Origin: Myxococcus flavus
GTDB lineage: Bacteria; Myxococcota; Myxococcia; Myxococcales; Myxococcaceae
Assembly: GCF_050038885.1 (NCBI RefSeq)
Contig: NZ_CP143624.1
Coordinates: forward strand, 3,038,001-3,102,000
Direction of reading: 5' to 3'
Length of the DNA: 64,000 nt
This document shows, in pieces, positions 16,559 through 25,671 of the stretch (positions are counted from its first letter, which is position 1; every line of letters begins with the position of its first letter). Position numbers and translations under genes: made by a program. The notes under the pieces are model-generated. The model worked only from the letters and a program-made list of their open reading frames with translations. It was not told the origin of the DNA and made no database searches.

Positions 16559-18535
16559 ATGCAGAGGCGAACTTGGCTCCCGGTGCTTGTATCGGCCGTG
16601 CTGGTCACGATGGGCACGGGATGTGGCGACGAGTGCGTTGACCAATTTGATTGCCGTAGCGAAAACGGCGAGGCGGATCCCGGTAAGCGGTGGACGTGCA
16701 ACTCGGGTTCGTGCGAGCAGCGCGACATCACGCAGCCCGAGGACGACGCGGGGACCGAGGACGACGCGGGTACCGACCCGGAGCCGGATGCCGGTGAGGG
16801 CGACGCGGGTACCGACCCCGACGCGGGCACCGAGGGCTGCACCAGTAACGCGGCCTGCGGCCTGACCGAGACCTGCAACGTCGAGGCGAGCACGTGCGAG
16901 CCCTCCACCTTCGTCACGCCGCTGGAGACGACGAGCACGCAGATCCAGGCGGTCCGCGATGCCGCGGACGGCGCGCTCGACCCGGCGCTGCCCATTGAGG
17001 GTGCGTTCGTCACGTTCATCAAGCCCACGGTGGCTGGCAGCAGCGAGCTCCCCGGCTTCTTCGTCCAGGCGGAGGCCCAGGGCCCCGCGCTGTTCGTGAG
17101 CGATGCCACCGCGCTGGACCAGGTCGCCGTGGGTGACCGCGTCAGCTTCTCCGTGTCGACCAAGGCGACCGTCGATGGCCTGCGCTCCGCGTCCGCCGTC
17201 ACGGGGACCACGGTCATCAGCCAGGGCCACCCGGTGCGGAACCTGGACACCGCGACCCCGGCGGGTCTGGTCGTCAACCGCTCCACGGAGGCGCTGGTGA
17301 CCGACCTGGACAGCGTCGAGTCCGAGCTCACCTACCTGACGGGCACGATTGCGGCGAATGGCAGCGGAATCGGCGCTGGCTACACGGGATTCCAGATCAC
17401 TACCGAGGGCGTCACCTCGCCCGCGGCCAGCTTCCGTCTCCGCGTTCCCGCGGCGCTCGCGACCGAGTTCGACATCGTCGAGGGCTGCACGTTCACGCTG
17501 AACGCGGGTCCCATCTGGCGGTTCAACACCAACGCGCAGCCGTCCGCGTTCACGGCCGAGGACCTCTCCGTGTCGAACTGCGCGGCTCCGACGTTCGATT
17601 CGGCTGCGGCGACCGCTTTGACGGAGGTCGTCCTGAACTTCAGCCGCAACATCTCGGCGGCGAGCATCACCAACGCGCAGGAGCAGTTCACGTTCACTGA
17701 AGGGCTGACGGTTTCCTCCGCTCGCGTTGAGGGCAAGCAGGTCTTCCTGACCACGAGCGAGCAGACCCCGGGCACCAGCTACTCCGTCACCGTCGCGAAC
17801 ACCGTGACGGACCGAGCGGGTGGCGCTGTGGCTGTTGAAGGCAACACGCAGACGTTCCGTGGCTATCGCCCGCCCGCGGTTCTCCGCCTGACCGAGGTGC
17901 AGCCGAACGCTGCGACCGCGGACAACAGCCCCAAGGACATGGTCGAGTTGCAGGTCATCACCGCGGGGACCACGTTGGGCCTTATCCTGGCCCAGGATAG
18001 CGCCACCGCTGGCAGCAATGGTCCGCTCGCCATCCTCCCGGACGTGGACGTCGCGGCCGGCGACATCATCGTGGTGCACCTCAATGTAGAGGATGATGGC
18101 TTCCGTGCCGAAACGCGGGCCAAGGACGAGTTCCCGCAGAGTGAAAATCCCGACCATTACGACACTGCATGGGACTTCATGGGCAATGGCGCCAACGCCA
18201 TCACCTATTCCAGCCGGGTCATCCTCGTGCAGGACGCGGCCGGAAACATCCAGGATGCGGTTCCCTTCAGGACCACGACCACCCCGCCGAATGCCTTCCC
18301 TGGCTATCTGCAGGCCATCCAGGCTGCTGGCCAGTGGCTCCCGGCCGATTGCGACGGTGCTCCCTGCACCAACACGTCCACGCCTTCGGCCGGTGACGTG
18401 TCCGTATCCTGGGCAGGCATTCCCAACAGAGCGAATGCGACGACCAACAGCGTCCGCCGCATCAGCGCGACGGACACCAACACCAAGGAGGACTGGGCGG
18501 TGGGCGCGCCTTCGTGGGGCCTGCCCAACCTGTAG
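16559..18535 (+). CDS. Lipoprotein with OB-like and lamin-tail-like domains (nuclease-associated)
   Basis: About 658 residues; the start is chosen for GGAGGGGAACTC just before the ATG. The signal sequence ends GTGC, a lipobox. A low-complexity Asp/Gly spacer (DDAGT, DAGEGDAGT units) follows at about 60-100, then a Cys-rich turn CTSNAACGLTETCN. Residues 130-240 resemble the OB-fold of YhcR/ExeM-type nucleases (PIEGAFVTFIKP, GFFVQAEAQGPALFVS, VGDRVSFSVST). A Big_5-like Ig domain (VVLNFSRNISAASIT) follows, and LRLTEVQPN at about 440 starts a lamin-tail-like domain. There is no catalytic site. It precedes a large lipoprotein that has the nuclease domain, so together they carry the modules of one extracellular nuclease. 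A strong terminator follows. Confidence 0.7.
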   Translation: MQRRTWLPVLVSAVLVTMGTGCGDECVDQFDCRSENGEADPGKRWTCNSGSCEQRDITQPEDDAGTEDDAGTDPEPDAGEGDAGTDPDAGTEGCTSNAACGLTETCNVEASTCEPSTFVTPLETTSTQIQAVRDAADGALDPALPIEGAFVTFIKPTVAGSSELPGFFVQAEAQGPALFVSDATALDQVAVGDRVSFSVSTKATVDGLRSASAVTGTTVISQGHPVRNLDTATPAGLVVNRSTEALVTDLDSVESELTYLTGTIAANGSGIGAGYTGFQITTEGVTSPAASFRLRVPAALATEFDIVEGCTFTLNAGPIWRFNTNAQPSAFTAEDLSVSNCAAPTFDSAAATALTEVVLNFSRNISAASITNAQEQFTFTEGLTVSSARVEGKQVFLTTSEQTPGTSYSVTVANTVTDRAGGAVAVEGNTQTFRGYRPPAVLRLTEVQPNAATADNSPKDMVELQVITAGTTLGLILAQDSATAGSNGPLAILPDVDVAAGDIIVVHLNVEDDGFRAETRAKDEFPQSENPDHYDTAWDFMGNGANAITYSSRVILVQDAAGNIQDAVPFRTTTTPPNAFPGYLQAIQAAGQWLPADCDGAPCTNTSTPSAGDVSVSWAGIPNRANATTNSVRRISATDTNTKEDWAVGAPSWGLPNL

Positions 18536-18561
18536 TCTGAGGGTTTCGAGCTGAAGCATCC

Positions 18562-18598
18562 GGGCCGCGGCTCCTCGAGAGCCGCGGCCCTTTTCTTT
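18562..18598 (+). terminator. Rho-independent terminator
   Basis: A perfect 12-bp stem (GGGCCGCGGCTC / GAGCCGCGGCCC) with loop CTCGA is followed at once by TTTTCTTT. It ends the transcript of the OB/lamin-tail lipoprotein gene, so the downstream nuclease gene needs its own promoter within about 100 bp. Confidence 0.92.
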
Positions 18599-18701
18599 GG
18601 CTGCGGGTGCGAAATGCCCCCGTGTTTCCTTCACCCCAAGTGACAGTACAGTGACGCCCACTTCATCCGTGGGCCCGACTCCGTGACGGGCCGGAGTCTT
18701 C

Positions 18702-21700
18702 ATGCGCGCGCTTCATGCCCTGCCCCTCTTGCTCGCACTGCTGCTGACGGCGTGTGCTGACTCCACGTCCCCCGGAACGGAGAGCACGGACACAGGGCTG
18801 GCCATCACCACCACGGAGCTGCCAGCCGCGTCGGTCGAGCAGCCCTATCGCAGCACGCTCTCCGTCGCAGGTGGCTCGCCGCCGTATTCCTGGCGCGTCG
18901 TCCAGGGGGCTCTCCCCACCGGGCTCTCTCTCTCCACCTTGGGAGAAATCACCGGGACGCCCGCGTCAGCAGGCACCGCTTCGTTCGAAGCCGAGGTCCG
19001 TGATTCACGCGGTCACACCGCGCGCGCGACGCTCGGCCTGGAGGTGCGCAGCGCGCCGCTCCAAATCTCCGTGGCCTCGCTCCCGGACGCATACCTTGGC
19101 GAGGAATACGTGTCGCAGCTCCATGCGTCAGGCGGCGTTTCGCCGTACACGTGGACCATCGCGGACGGCGACCTGCCCACGGGCGTGCGCCTCGATACGC
19201 AGGGACACATCACCGGCGCTCCCGCGACCTCCGGCACGTTCTCCATCACCCTCCGCGTCCAGGACGCCGTCGGCACATCCGCCGAGCGCACCGTGTCGCT
19301 CTCCGCCTTCGTGGCGCCCTTCCTGTCGAGCGACACGCTCGCCCCGGCCACCGTGGGGACTCCCTACTCCGCGGAGCTTCGCGCCACCGGCGGACGCCCG
19401 CCGCTGACCTATCGCATCACCTCGGGTGCATTGCCCGTCGGGCTCATGCTGGAAGCCCACTTCATCCGCGGCACACCCAGCACCTCCGAGGCGGCCTCCT
19501 TCACCGTCGCGGTTCAGGACGCCAATGGTCGCGCGGCGTCCGTCACGTTCCGCCTCACCGTGCAGAGCGGCATCACCATCACGCCCAATGCCCTACCGGA
19601 TGCCTATACCGACACCGCCTACCGCCAGGTCCTATCCGCCGTGGACGGGCGTCCTCCGTACGCGTGGTCGCTCGCCACGGGCACGCTGCCTGCCGGCATC
19701 CGGCTCACCAGCACCGGCACTCTCGAAGGCACCGCCTCCCTCACCGGCACCTTCTCCTCGACCCTCCGGGTCACCGACGCCGACGCTCGCACGGCCACGC
19801 GGACACTCAGCCTCGCCGTTTACCGGCCTCCATCCGTGTCAGGGCCGGCGGCAGCGCTCGATGGATATGTCTCCCAGTCCTTCAGTGCGGCCTTCTCCGC
19901 CGTCGACGGGAAGCCGCCATACACGTTCGCCCCGTCGAGCCCCCTGCCCTCCTGGCTGCAGCTCTCCAGCATGGGGCGGCTCTCGGGCACCCCCTCCTCC
20001 GCCGGTACCACCCAGGGACAGGTCGTGGTCACCGATGCGAATGGCCGCACGAGCGCTCGGGCCTTCGCGCTCACCATCTACGAGCTCCCCGCGGTCACGA
20101 CCGAGTCCCTCCCGGATGCTCGAAGGAACGTGCCCTACACGACGCAGTTGCATGCGACGGGAGGCAAGGCGCCGCTCTCCTGGCACATCACCTCAGGGGC
20201 TTTGCCCTCGGGGCTCTCGCTTTCGACGTCGGGCGACATCACCGGAACGGCCACGGAGACAGCCACGGAGACCGCGAGCTTCACCGTCTCCGTGACGGAT
20301 GCGACGGGCAAGCAGGCCACGCGCTCGCTGACCCTCGACGTGCGCACGGCGGGCACGTCGTTCACCGTGGGCCACTGGAACCTCGAGTGGTTTGGCGCGC
20401 CCAACCAGGGCCCGCCGGACTCCACCTCCGAGGGCGGCACACCGGACGACCTGCAGATTACTCACGCGGGAGACATCATCCGTGACGCCGGCGCCAACGT
20501 GTGGGGGCTCGTGGAGATGGTGGACGCCCAGGACTTCGCCACCCTCAAGGCCCAACTCCCCGGCTTCGACGGCTTTCTCGCCAACGACGTGACGTTCGTC
20601 CCCAATGGCGCGGACTACTACAGCAACGGAGAGCAGAAGCCCGGCATCCTCTACGACAGCACCCTCACCCTTCAGGGCGCGCAGCTCATCCTCACCGCGA
20701 ACGCGGCGGACTTCGGTGGCCGGCCGCCTCTGCGCGTGGACTTCACCACGTCCATCCAGGGCGTGGACACGCAGCTCGTCGTCATCGTCCTTCACATGAA
20801 GGCGTTCTCGGACACGACGTCCTACGGGCAGCGCCAGCGTTCGAGCGCGGCGCTCAAGCAGTACCTCGACACGGTCCTTCCCACCGAGCGGGTGCTCGTC
20901 ATCGGCGACTGGAACGACGATGTCGATGAATCCATCACCCGGGGAGACGACGGCGAATACCTGCCCAGCCCCTTCGCCCCGTTCGTGGCCGACACCCAGC
21001 GGTACACCTTCATCACCGAGCCCCTGTCCCTGTCGGGTGAACGCACCACCGTCGAGTACCGCGACGTCATCGACCACACGCTCGTCTCCAACGAGATGGC
21101 CGCGAACTACCTGCCCGGCTCCGTCGAGGTCCTCCGCCCGGACGCGTGGATTGACGGCTACGGCGACATCGTCAGCGACCATTACCCCGTCCTCAGCCGT
21201 TACGACCTCGGGAGCGACGGCCCGGGCGGCGACCCAGCCCCCACGCCCTTGCCGCGCGTCATCATCAACGAGGTCCTGCCCAACGAGCCTGTGCCTCCTG
21301 GACAAACGCTGCCGGACACCCAGCTCGAGTTCGTCGAGGTGTACAACGCGGGGACCTCCACGGTGGACCTGTCCGGCTGGAGCCTGATGGACGAGGCCTC
21401 CGTCCGGCATGTGTTCGCCCCCGGCACGACGCTCGCCCCCGGTCGCGTCTTCGTCGTCTTCGGAGGACCCAGGGGATTTCCCGCCGGAACGCCCAACACC
21501 GTGGCGGCGTCATCTGGGAGCCTGGGGCTCAACAACGATGGAGACGTCGTCAGTCTCGTCGCTCCCAGTGGGGACTTCGCGGACGTGATGCTCTATGGGC
21601 CCACCCTCGACAACATCTCGTACAACCGGTCGCCGGATGCCACGCCCAGTGCGGCCTTCACGTATCACCACCTGCTCTCCCCAGGGCTCAACGCCTCTCC

Positions 21701-21731
21701 CGGCCTTCGCGCGGACGGGAGCGCCTTCTGA
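18702..21731 (+). CDS. Surface lipoprotein: Ig (He_PIG) repeats, endonuclease/exonuclease/phosphatase domain, lamin-tail domain
   Basis: 1009 residues. The signal ends LLTACAD, a lipobox. Residues 35-550 hold about six repeats of the putative-Ig He_PIG type, each with GxxPYxW near the start and LPxGLxLxxxGxIxGTP in the middle (SPPYSWRVVQGALPTGLSL, KAPLSWHITSGALPSGLSL). Residues 555-840 form an endonuclease/exonuclease/phosphatase fold: VGHWNLEWFG with the first Asn and metal Glu region, GLVEMVD, VIGDWNDDVDE with the catalytic Asp/Asn, and SDHYPVLSRYDL with the final Asp-His. Residues 855-1000 are a lamin-tail domain (VIINEVLPNE, LEFVEVYNAGTSTVDLSGWS). This suggests a cell-surface nuclease degrading extracellular DNA for nutrients or during predation. 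A phosphatase of other esters is possible. Confidence 0.85.
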   Translation: MRALHALPLLLALLLTACADSTSPGTESTDTGLAITTTELPAASVEQPYRSTLSVAGGSPPYSWRVVQGALPTGLSLSTLGEITGTPASAGTASFEAEVRDSRGHTARATLGLEVRSAPLQISVASLPDAYLGEEYVSQLHASGGVSPYTWTIADGDLPTGVRLDTQGHITGAPATSGTFSITLRVQDAVGTSAERTVSLSAFVAPFLSSDTLAPATVGTPYSAELRATGGRPPLTYRITSGALPVGLMLEAHFIRGTPSTSEAASFTVAVQDANGRAASVTFRLTVQSGITITPNALPDAYTDTAYRQVLSAVDGRPPYAWSLATGTLPAGIRLTSTGTLEGTASLTGTFSSTLRVTDADARTATRTLSLAVYRPPSVSGPAAALDGYVSQSFSAAFSAVDGKPPYTFAPSSPLPSWLQLSSMGRLSGTPSSAGTTQGQVVVTDANGRTSARAFALTIYELPAVTTESLPDARRNVPYTTQLHATGGKAPLSWHITSGALPSGLSLSTSGDITGTATETATETASFTVSVTDATGKQATRSLTLDVRTAGTSFTVGHWNLEWFGAPNQGPPDSTSEGGTPDDLQITHAGDIIRDAGANVWGLVEMVDAQDFATLKAQLPGFDGFLANDVTFVPNGADYYSNGEQKPGILYDSTLTLQGAQLILTANAADFGGRPPLRVDFTTSIQGVDTQLVVIVLHMKAFSDTTSYGQRQRSSAALKQYLDTVLPTERVLVIGDWNDDVDESITRGDDGEYLPSPFAPFVADTQRYTFITEPLSLSGERTTVEYRDVIDHTLVSNEMAANYLPGSVEVLRPDAWIDGYGDIVSDHYPVLSRYDLGSDGPGGDPAPTPLPRVIINEVLPNEPVPPGQTLPDTQLEFVEVYNAGTSTVDLSGWSLMDEASVRHVFAPGTTLAPGRVFVVFGGPRGFPAGTPNTVAASSGSLGLNNDGDVVSLVAPSGDFADVMLYGPTLDNISYNRSPDATPSAAFTYHHLLSPGLNASPGLRADGSAF

Positions 21732-21821
21732 CCGAACCGAGCAGGGGCCCGCCGCAGCAGGCTCACGGCCTCGGCTTCACTGCCGCGAGGCTCGCGCGGC
21801 CGGCATCAGGTATCGACAGGC

Positions 21822-22400
21822 TCAACGAAGCGCATCGGAGGACGCGGCATCCGGGCTCACGCCGCTCTCGCGTGGGCCGGGTTCCAGCTCCTCGAGCGGG
21901 GGGCTGGCCCCAGCCCCTGGCGTCCCATCCACGCGGTGAGCCACCTGCCCACCAGGCCCCTCACCGTACGTGACACGGACCTCGTCGCCCTCGTGGAACT
22001 CTCGCAGCCCGCTCACGGGCTCGCCCTTCATGTAGAGCTGGGTCTGGTCGTCCACGCCAACGTCATGCTCCACGCCCTTGGCATCGCGGACGAGGAGCTC
22101 GTTGTCCCCGACCCATGCGACGTGGCCACTCAGCAAGCCCGAGGGCTCGGGCCGTCCCGAGCCCCCCTGTCCTTCTCCCAGCGGCGCGGAAGAAACGGTC
22201 GCAGCGCCACCGCCGGCTCCGCTCCCCCCTCCGGCGCCAGGCGCGCGCTCGCGCGAGGACATGATTCCTCGCAGGATGTCCGAACGGCCTTCTCGCTCAC
22301 TCGCGGACGGAGGGCCCCGGTCTTCGCTCCGCAGGCCGCACCCGAGCCACATCGCGAACAGCCCGAGGCCCACCAGCTTCCAGCCGCGCCTCGCCGTCAT
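21822..22400 (-). CDS. Small lipoprotein with DUF5666-like domain
   Basis: About 192 residues from the Met at 22400; an in-frame Met at 22430 is possible. The N-terminus MTARRGWKLVGLGLF ends in WLGC, a lipobox. Residues 30-90 are a charged then Gly/Ala-rich spacer. Residues 105-165 form a compact beta domain, GHVAWVGDNELLVRDAKG to VRVTYGEGPGGQVAH, resembling the small OB-like DUF5666 fold found in envelope proteins. No catalytic residues are evident. The C-terminus is Pro/Glu-rich. It converges with the nuclease gene, leaving a 90-bp gap, and lies about 400 bp downstream of the SIMPL gene. Function unknown. Confidence 0.6.
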   Translation of the reverse strand: MTARRGWKLVGLGLFAMWLGCGLRSEDRGPPSASEREGRSDILRGIMSSRERAPGAGGGSGAGGGAATVSSAPLGEGQGGSGRPEPSGLLSGHVAWVGDNELLVRDAKGVEHDVGVDDQTQLYMKGEPVSGLREFHEGDEVRVTYGEGPGGQVAHRVDGTPGAGASPPLEELEPGPRESGVSPDAASSDALR

Positions 22401-22797
22401 CGTCGCGTGCCCCCCGCGTGTGGAAGTCATCCATGCACCGGGCCCTCGCCCGGCGCCTGCTGCCTCCTCCTCAACATGCGGATGGCCCTGGTGGGCGAGA
22501 ACCCAGGAAGCTGCGAGTCGCGAGGCCCGAGAGCGGCACGGCAAGCAAGGGCGTGCCCTGCCGCTCGGCGTCCTTCTCTCCGCGCAAGGCCCTCCAAGAG
22601 CGGATGGGACCCGGCACCGCCGGAATGACGATGCGCTGCGCCCTTCCCGGAAGCGGAGGGCACGCCGACCAACGACTCGACGCGCCCCACGCATCAGGCC
22701 CGCATCGCGCTCGGCCGACAGCGCCAGACAAACGCACTGGGGGCCCATGCCTGCACCACGGCGATGGAGCCCCCAGCATGACTTCGATGTTGTGGGG
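22401..22797. other. Intergenic region, about 400 bp
   Basis: The spacer between the SIMPL gene 3' end and the start of the small lipoprotein, both on the minus strand. Several frames stay open through it but their translations are Arg/Pro/Ala-rich without ribosome sites or domains. It presumably contains the lipoprotein promoter; I see no clear hairpin or repeat. Confidence 0.45.
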
Positions 22798-23547
22798 CTA
22801 CTCGATGACGTAGACGAGCGTCACCTTCGCCTGCACGGTCTGCTCCTCGGGCTGGATGGGCGTGGCCATCCCGCGGGCGTCGGCCACTTCCGCCATGGCG
22901 AACCGCGCCGGATAGAGCTGCGGGGGCTCGGTCACCGTGCTCGCATCGAGCACCGCGCCCAGCTTCACGTTCAGCGACGCGGCCAGCACGTCCGCCGACT
23001 TGCGCGCCCGCGCCACGGCCTGCCGCAGCGCCTCGCCCTGCACCGCCTCCTGGCGGCTCAACCCGAAGCGCACCGAGTCCACCCGGTTCGCCCCGGCCTC
23101 CAGCGCCTTGTCCAGCAGGTTCCCCACCCGCGACAGGTCCTTCACGTGGACGCTGACCAGGTTGCTCACCCGGTAGCCCCGCAGCTTCGGCTCCGTCTGG
23201 TTCGGCACCGGCGGCGCGTAGTCCGGGTACACCGAGTAGTTGCGCGTCTGGATGTCACGCCGGGCGATGCCCGCGGACGTCAGCGCGGAAATCACCTTCT
23301 CCATCCGCTTCGCGTTCTGCTCACCCGCCGCCTTCACGTTGGGCGCCAGCGTCTCCACCGCCACGTCGATGAAGGCCTCGTCGGGTTGCGCCTTCACCTC
23401 GCCAGTGCCCTCCACGCGAATCGTCCGCACGCCCGCGGGGACCTGCGTGCGAGGCGTGGCGGCGGGCTGGGTCTGCGCGAAGGCCGTCAGGCCCGTGAGC
23501 AACATCGCGGTGAGCAGCAAGGGTCGAACAGGTCGGGCTCGGAACAT
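22798..23547 (-). CDS. SIMPL-domain (DUF541) periplasmic protein
   Basis: A 249-residue protein with a cleavable signal (RPLLLTAMLLTGLTAFAQT). From residue 40 it follows the SIMPL/DUF541 pattern: RTIRVEGTGEVKAQPDEAFIDVAVET at the start, QTRNYSVYPDY in the middle, GYRVSNLVSVHVKDL, and VRFGLSRQEA before a final helix AVARARKSADVLAASL. Proteins of this family assemble into periplasmic or outer-membrane-associated rings; in some bacteria they are linked to oxidative stress or resemble BP26/OMP28 antigens. A GAGGAGG site precedes the start. It is monocistronic by spacing. Its precise role is not known. Confidence 0.88.
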   Translation of the reverse strand: MFRARPVRPLLLTAMLLTGLTAFAQTQPAATPRTQVPAGVRTIRVEGTGEVKAQPDEAFIDVAVETLAPNVKAAGEQNAKRMEKVISALTSAGIARRDIQTRNYSVYPDYAPPVPNQTEPKLRGYRVSNLVSVHVKDLSRVGNLLDKALEAGANRVDSVRFGLSRQEAVQGEALRQAVARARKSADVLAASLNVKLGAVLDASTVTEPPQLYPARFAMAEVADARGMATPIQPEEQTVQAKVTLVYVIE

Positions 23548-23666
23548 GGTGCCTCCTCGGGCGTAAGCCGGTGCGGGGGTCGAACTGCAGCGTCCTTACC
23601 CCATGGAACGGCTGCCGCCCCCGGACATTCACTTTCTCCGAGCCGCACCCGCGGCGTTCCTTGATG

Positions 23667-24302
23667 TCACGGAGTGGCGACTTCGACGCCGGTGAGCTCG
23701 CGCACCACCTGGCGCGGTCCCTGGCCGGCGACGGAGCGCACCTTGGTGGTGGCCTTGCGCCGCGCGGCGCGTAGCGCATCCCGCCCCATGTCCATCACCG
23801 CCGACACCGCTCCCGCCACCAGGTTGGCCGGCGGCGTGTCCGGAGCCGTCGGGTGCGGCCGCGTGGGCGCCGCCTTCCTCGACATCTCCAGCACGTCCCC
23901 CATCGTCCGCAACTCCTGCGGACGGAAGACCTTCTTCAGCGCGGGGAACAGCTCGTTCTCCTCCTGCAGCACGTGGGCGCGCACGTTCTCCATCAGGACC
24001 TGCACCTTCGCGTCGAAGCGCTCCGCCTCGGGCGACATGCCGTCCAGCTCCGCCAGCACCCACTTCACCACGTGGTGCTCCTCCAGCGAGCGCAGCACGT
24101 CCGGCCCCAGCTCCTCCGAGCGCGCGCGCACCGCGGGATAGAAGACCTGCTCCTCGATGATGGCGTGGACGGACAACGCCGTGACCATCTGGTCCACCAA
24201 CCGGCGCTTCAACTTGTGCGCGTTGGGGCCCGCCTTCTCGAACTTCCGGAACAGCTGCTCTACCGTCTTGTGGTCCGCCTTCAGCAGTGCAATGGCATCC
24301 AT
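23667..24302 (-). CDS. Hemerythrin HHE-domain protein
   Basis: 211 residues. The N-terminal 150 form the four-helix hemerythrin fold, with the metal-binding residues in order: LKADHKTVEQLF, SVHAIIEEQVFYPAV, LEEHHVVKWVL and RAHVLQEENELFPAL. These His and Glu residues would hold a di-iron centre that can bind oxygen or nitric oxide. The C-terminal 60 residues are Ala/Pro/basic with no named domain. It is cytoplasmic. It could serve in oxygen or redox sensing or iron handling. It stands alone and is transcribed away from the VanB-like reductase gene across a 350-bp spacer. Confidence 0.9.
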   Translation of the reverse strand: MDAIALLKADHKTVEQLFRKFEKAGPNAHKLKRRLVDQMVTALSVHAIIEEQVFYPAVRARSEELGPDVLRSLEEHHVVKWVLAELDGMSPEAERFDAKVQVLMENVRAHVLQEENELFPALKKVFRPQELRTMGDVLEMSRKAAPTRPHPTAPDTPPANLVAGAVSAVMDMGRDALRAARRKATTKVRSVAGQGPRQVVRELTGVEVATP

Positions 24303-24651
24303 GGGTTCACCTCCCTGAGCTCGTTGGCCGCATGGATTCCTCCGAGCGCCCGTCCCTGGCGCAGCGCGGCATGTCCTGGATGGTGGGGATGGTGCGGCCC
24401 GGATGCGGGGGCACCCCGGAGACGGCTCGGCGGCCCGGCAGCCCAGCAGGTGGCCGGGCGCCTCTCACCGGGGGAACGGGGACAAAGCAGGTCCGCCAGG
24501 CGCGCTGGCGGTGCACGGCACCGATGCGAAGGCAACGCCCCGCGAGACTCCCGGGCAATCACCCGGGGGCGTTCCGCGGCCCAATGTCCGAGCCACCGTA
24601 CCCTGGATGGATGGGGGTACGTCGTTGATGGGACTGGGGAAGGGGAGCTTC
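24303..24651. other. Divergent intergenic region
   Basis: 349 bp separating the hemerythrin gene (minus) from the reductase gene (plus). Open frames continue through it but lack coding character. Both promoters should be here. I do not recognise a specific operator. Confidence 0.45.
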
Positions 24652-25626
24652 ATGGTGGATGACATCTTGCGTGTCCGGGTCGCTCGCATCGCGCGCGAGG
24701 CCGAAGACATCCTGTCGTACGAGCTGGTCGCCGCGGAGGGAGGCGCACTGCCCGCCTTCGAGGCCGGAGCCCATCTGGAAGTCCGCGTCCCGGGACCGGG
24801 CGACTTCCGGCGGGAGTATTCGCTCTGCAACGACCCGGCGGAGACACATCGCTACGTCATCACCGTCGCCCGTGACGCCAAGGGCCGCGGCGGCTCAGCG
24901 GCGATGCACGAGCGCGTCCACGAAGGTGACGAACTGGAGGTCCGCGCGCCTCGCAACAACTTCCCGCTCCTGTTCGCGCGAAGCTACGTGCTGGTGGCCG
25001 GTGGCATCGGCATCACGCCCCTGCTGGCCATGGCACGCACGCTGGAGCGGACTGGCGCGAACTACACGCTGTACTACTGCGCCCGAGAGCCCGGGCGCGC
25101 CGCCTACCGGGAGCTGCTCTCCCAGGCGCCGTTCGCGGAGCGCGTGCGCTTCTCCTTCGACGGAGGCGACCCCTCCAAGGGACTGGACGTGAAGGCGCTC
25201 CTGGCCACACGGCTGCCCGGAGCCCGGCTGTATTGCTGTGGCCCCGCGAGCCTGATGAAGGCCGTGCGCGACGCCGCCACCCTGCACCGCTGGCCCTGGG
25301 AGAAGGTGCACTTCGAGTCCTTCACCGCCGCGGGAACCAGCGCCGTCACGGGCCGGGAGGAGCAGGACTTCGAGGTGGCCATCCGCAGCACCGGGCAGGT
25401 GCTGCAAGTGCCCGCCGGTCAGTCCGTGCTCAACGTGCTGCGCCGCAACGGGGTCCGCGTCCCCAGCGACTGCGAGGCCGGCACCTGCGGCACCTGCGTC
25501 ACGCGCGTCTGCGATGGGCAGCCGGACCACCGCGACACCTTCTTCCAGACGGAGCCCGCGGGAGACCAGCGCATGCTCGTCTGCGTCTCCCGCGCCCGCT
25601 CCAAGCGGCTGGTGCTGGACCTCTGA
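24652..25626 (+). CDS. VanB/PDR-type flavin and [2Fe-2S] reductase
   Basis: 324 residues from the ATG at 24652, chosen for GGGGAAGGGGAG upstream; this is the normal length of phthalate-dioxygenase-reductase and vanillate-demethylase reductases. Residues 1-100 bind flavin (RREYSLCND), 105-220 bind NAD(P)H (LVAGGIGITPLLAM, RLYCCGPASLM), and 235-324 are a plant-type ferredoxin domain with DCEAGTCGTCVTRV giving C-x4-C-x2-C and the fourth Cys in MLVCVSRA. It passes electrons from NAD(P)H through FMN and the iron-sulfur centre to an oxygenase. No Rieske oxygenase is adjacent, so the partner must be elsewhere. It converges on the hybrid kinase gene. Confidence 0.9.
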   Translation: MVDDILRVRVARIAREAEDILSYELVAAEGGALPAFEAGAHLEVRVPGPGDFRREYSLCNDPAETHRYVITVARDAKGRGGSAAMHERVHEGDELEVRAPRNNFPLLFARSYVLVAGGIGITPLLAMARTLERTGANYTLYYCAREPGRAAYRELLSQAPFAERVRFSFDGGDPSKGLDVKALLATRLPGARLYCCGPASLMKAVRDAATLHRWPWEKVHFESFTAAGTSAVTGREEQDFEVAIRSTGQVLQVPAGQSVLNVLRRNGVRVPSDCEAGTCGTCVTRVCDGQPDHRDTFFQTEPAGDQRMLVCVSRARSKRLVLDL

Positions 25627-25671
25627 CGCGGAGGCGCTGAGGGAACACTGCGCACGGGCCGGAGCGGCAGG

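Noticed and set aside
16481..18703. 740-codon minus-strand frame
   Set aside because: It is antisense to the OB/lamin-tail lipoprotein, Arg/Gly-rich, and crosses the strong terminator at 18562-18598.
18847..20350. Possible DNA repeat array
   Set aside because: The periodicity comes from the protein-level He_PIG repeats; the DNA copies have diverged.
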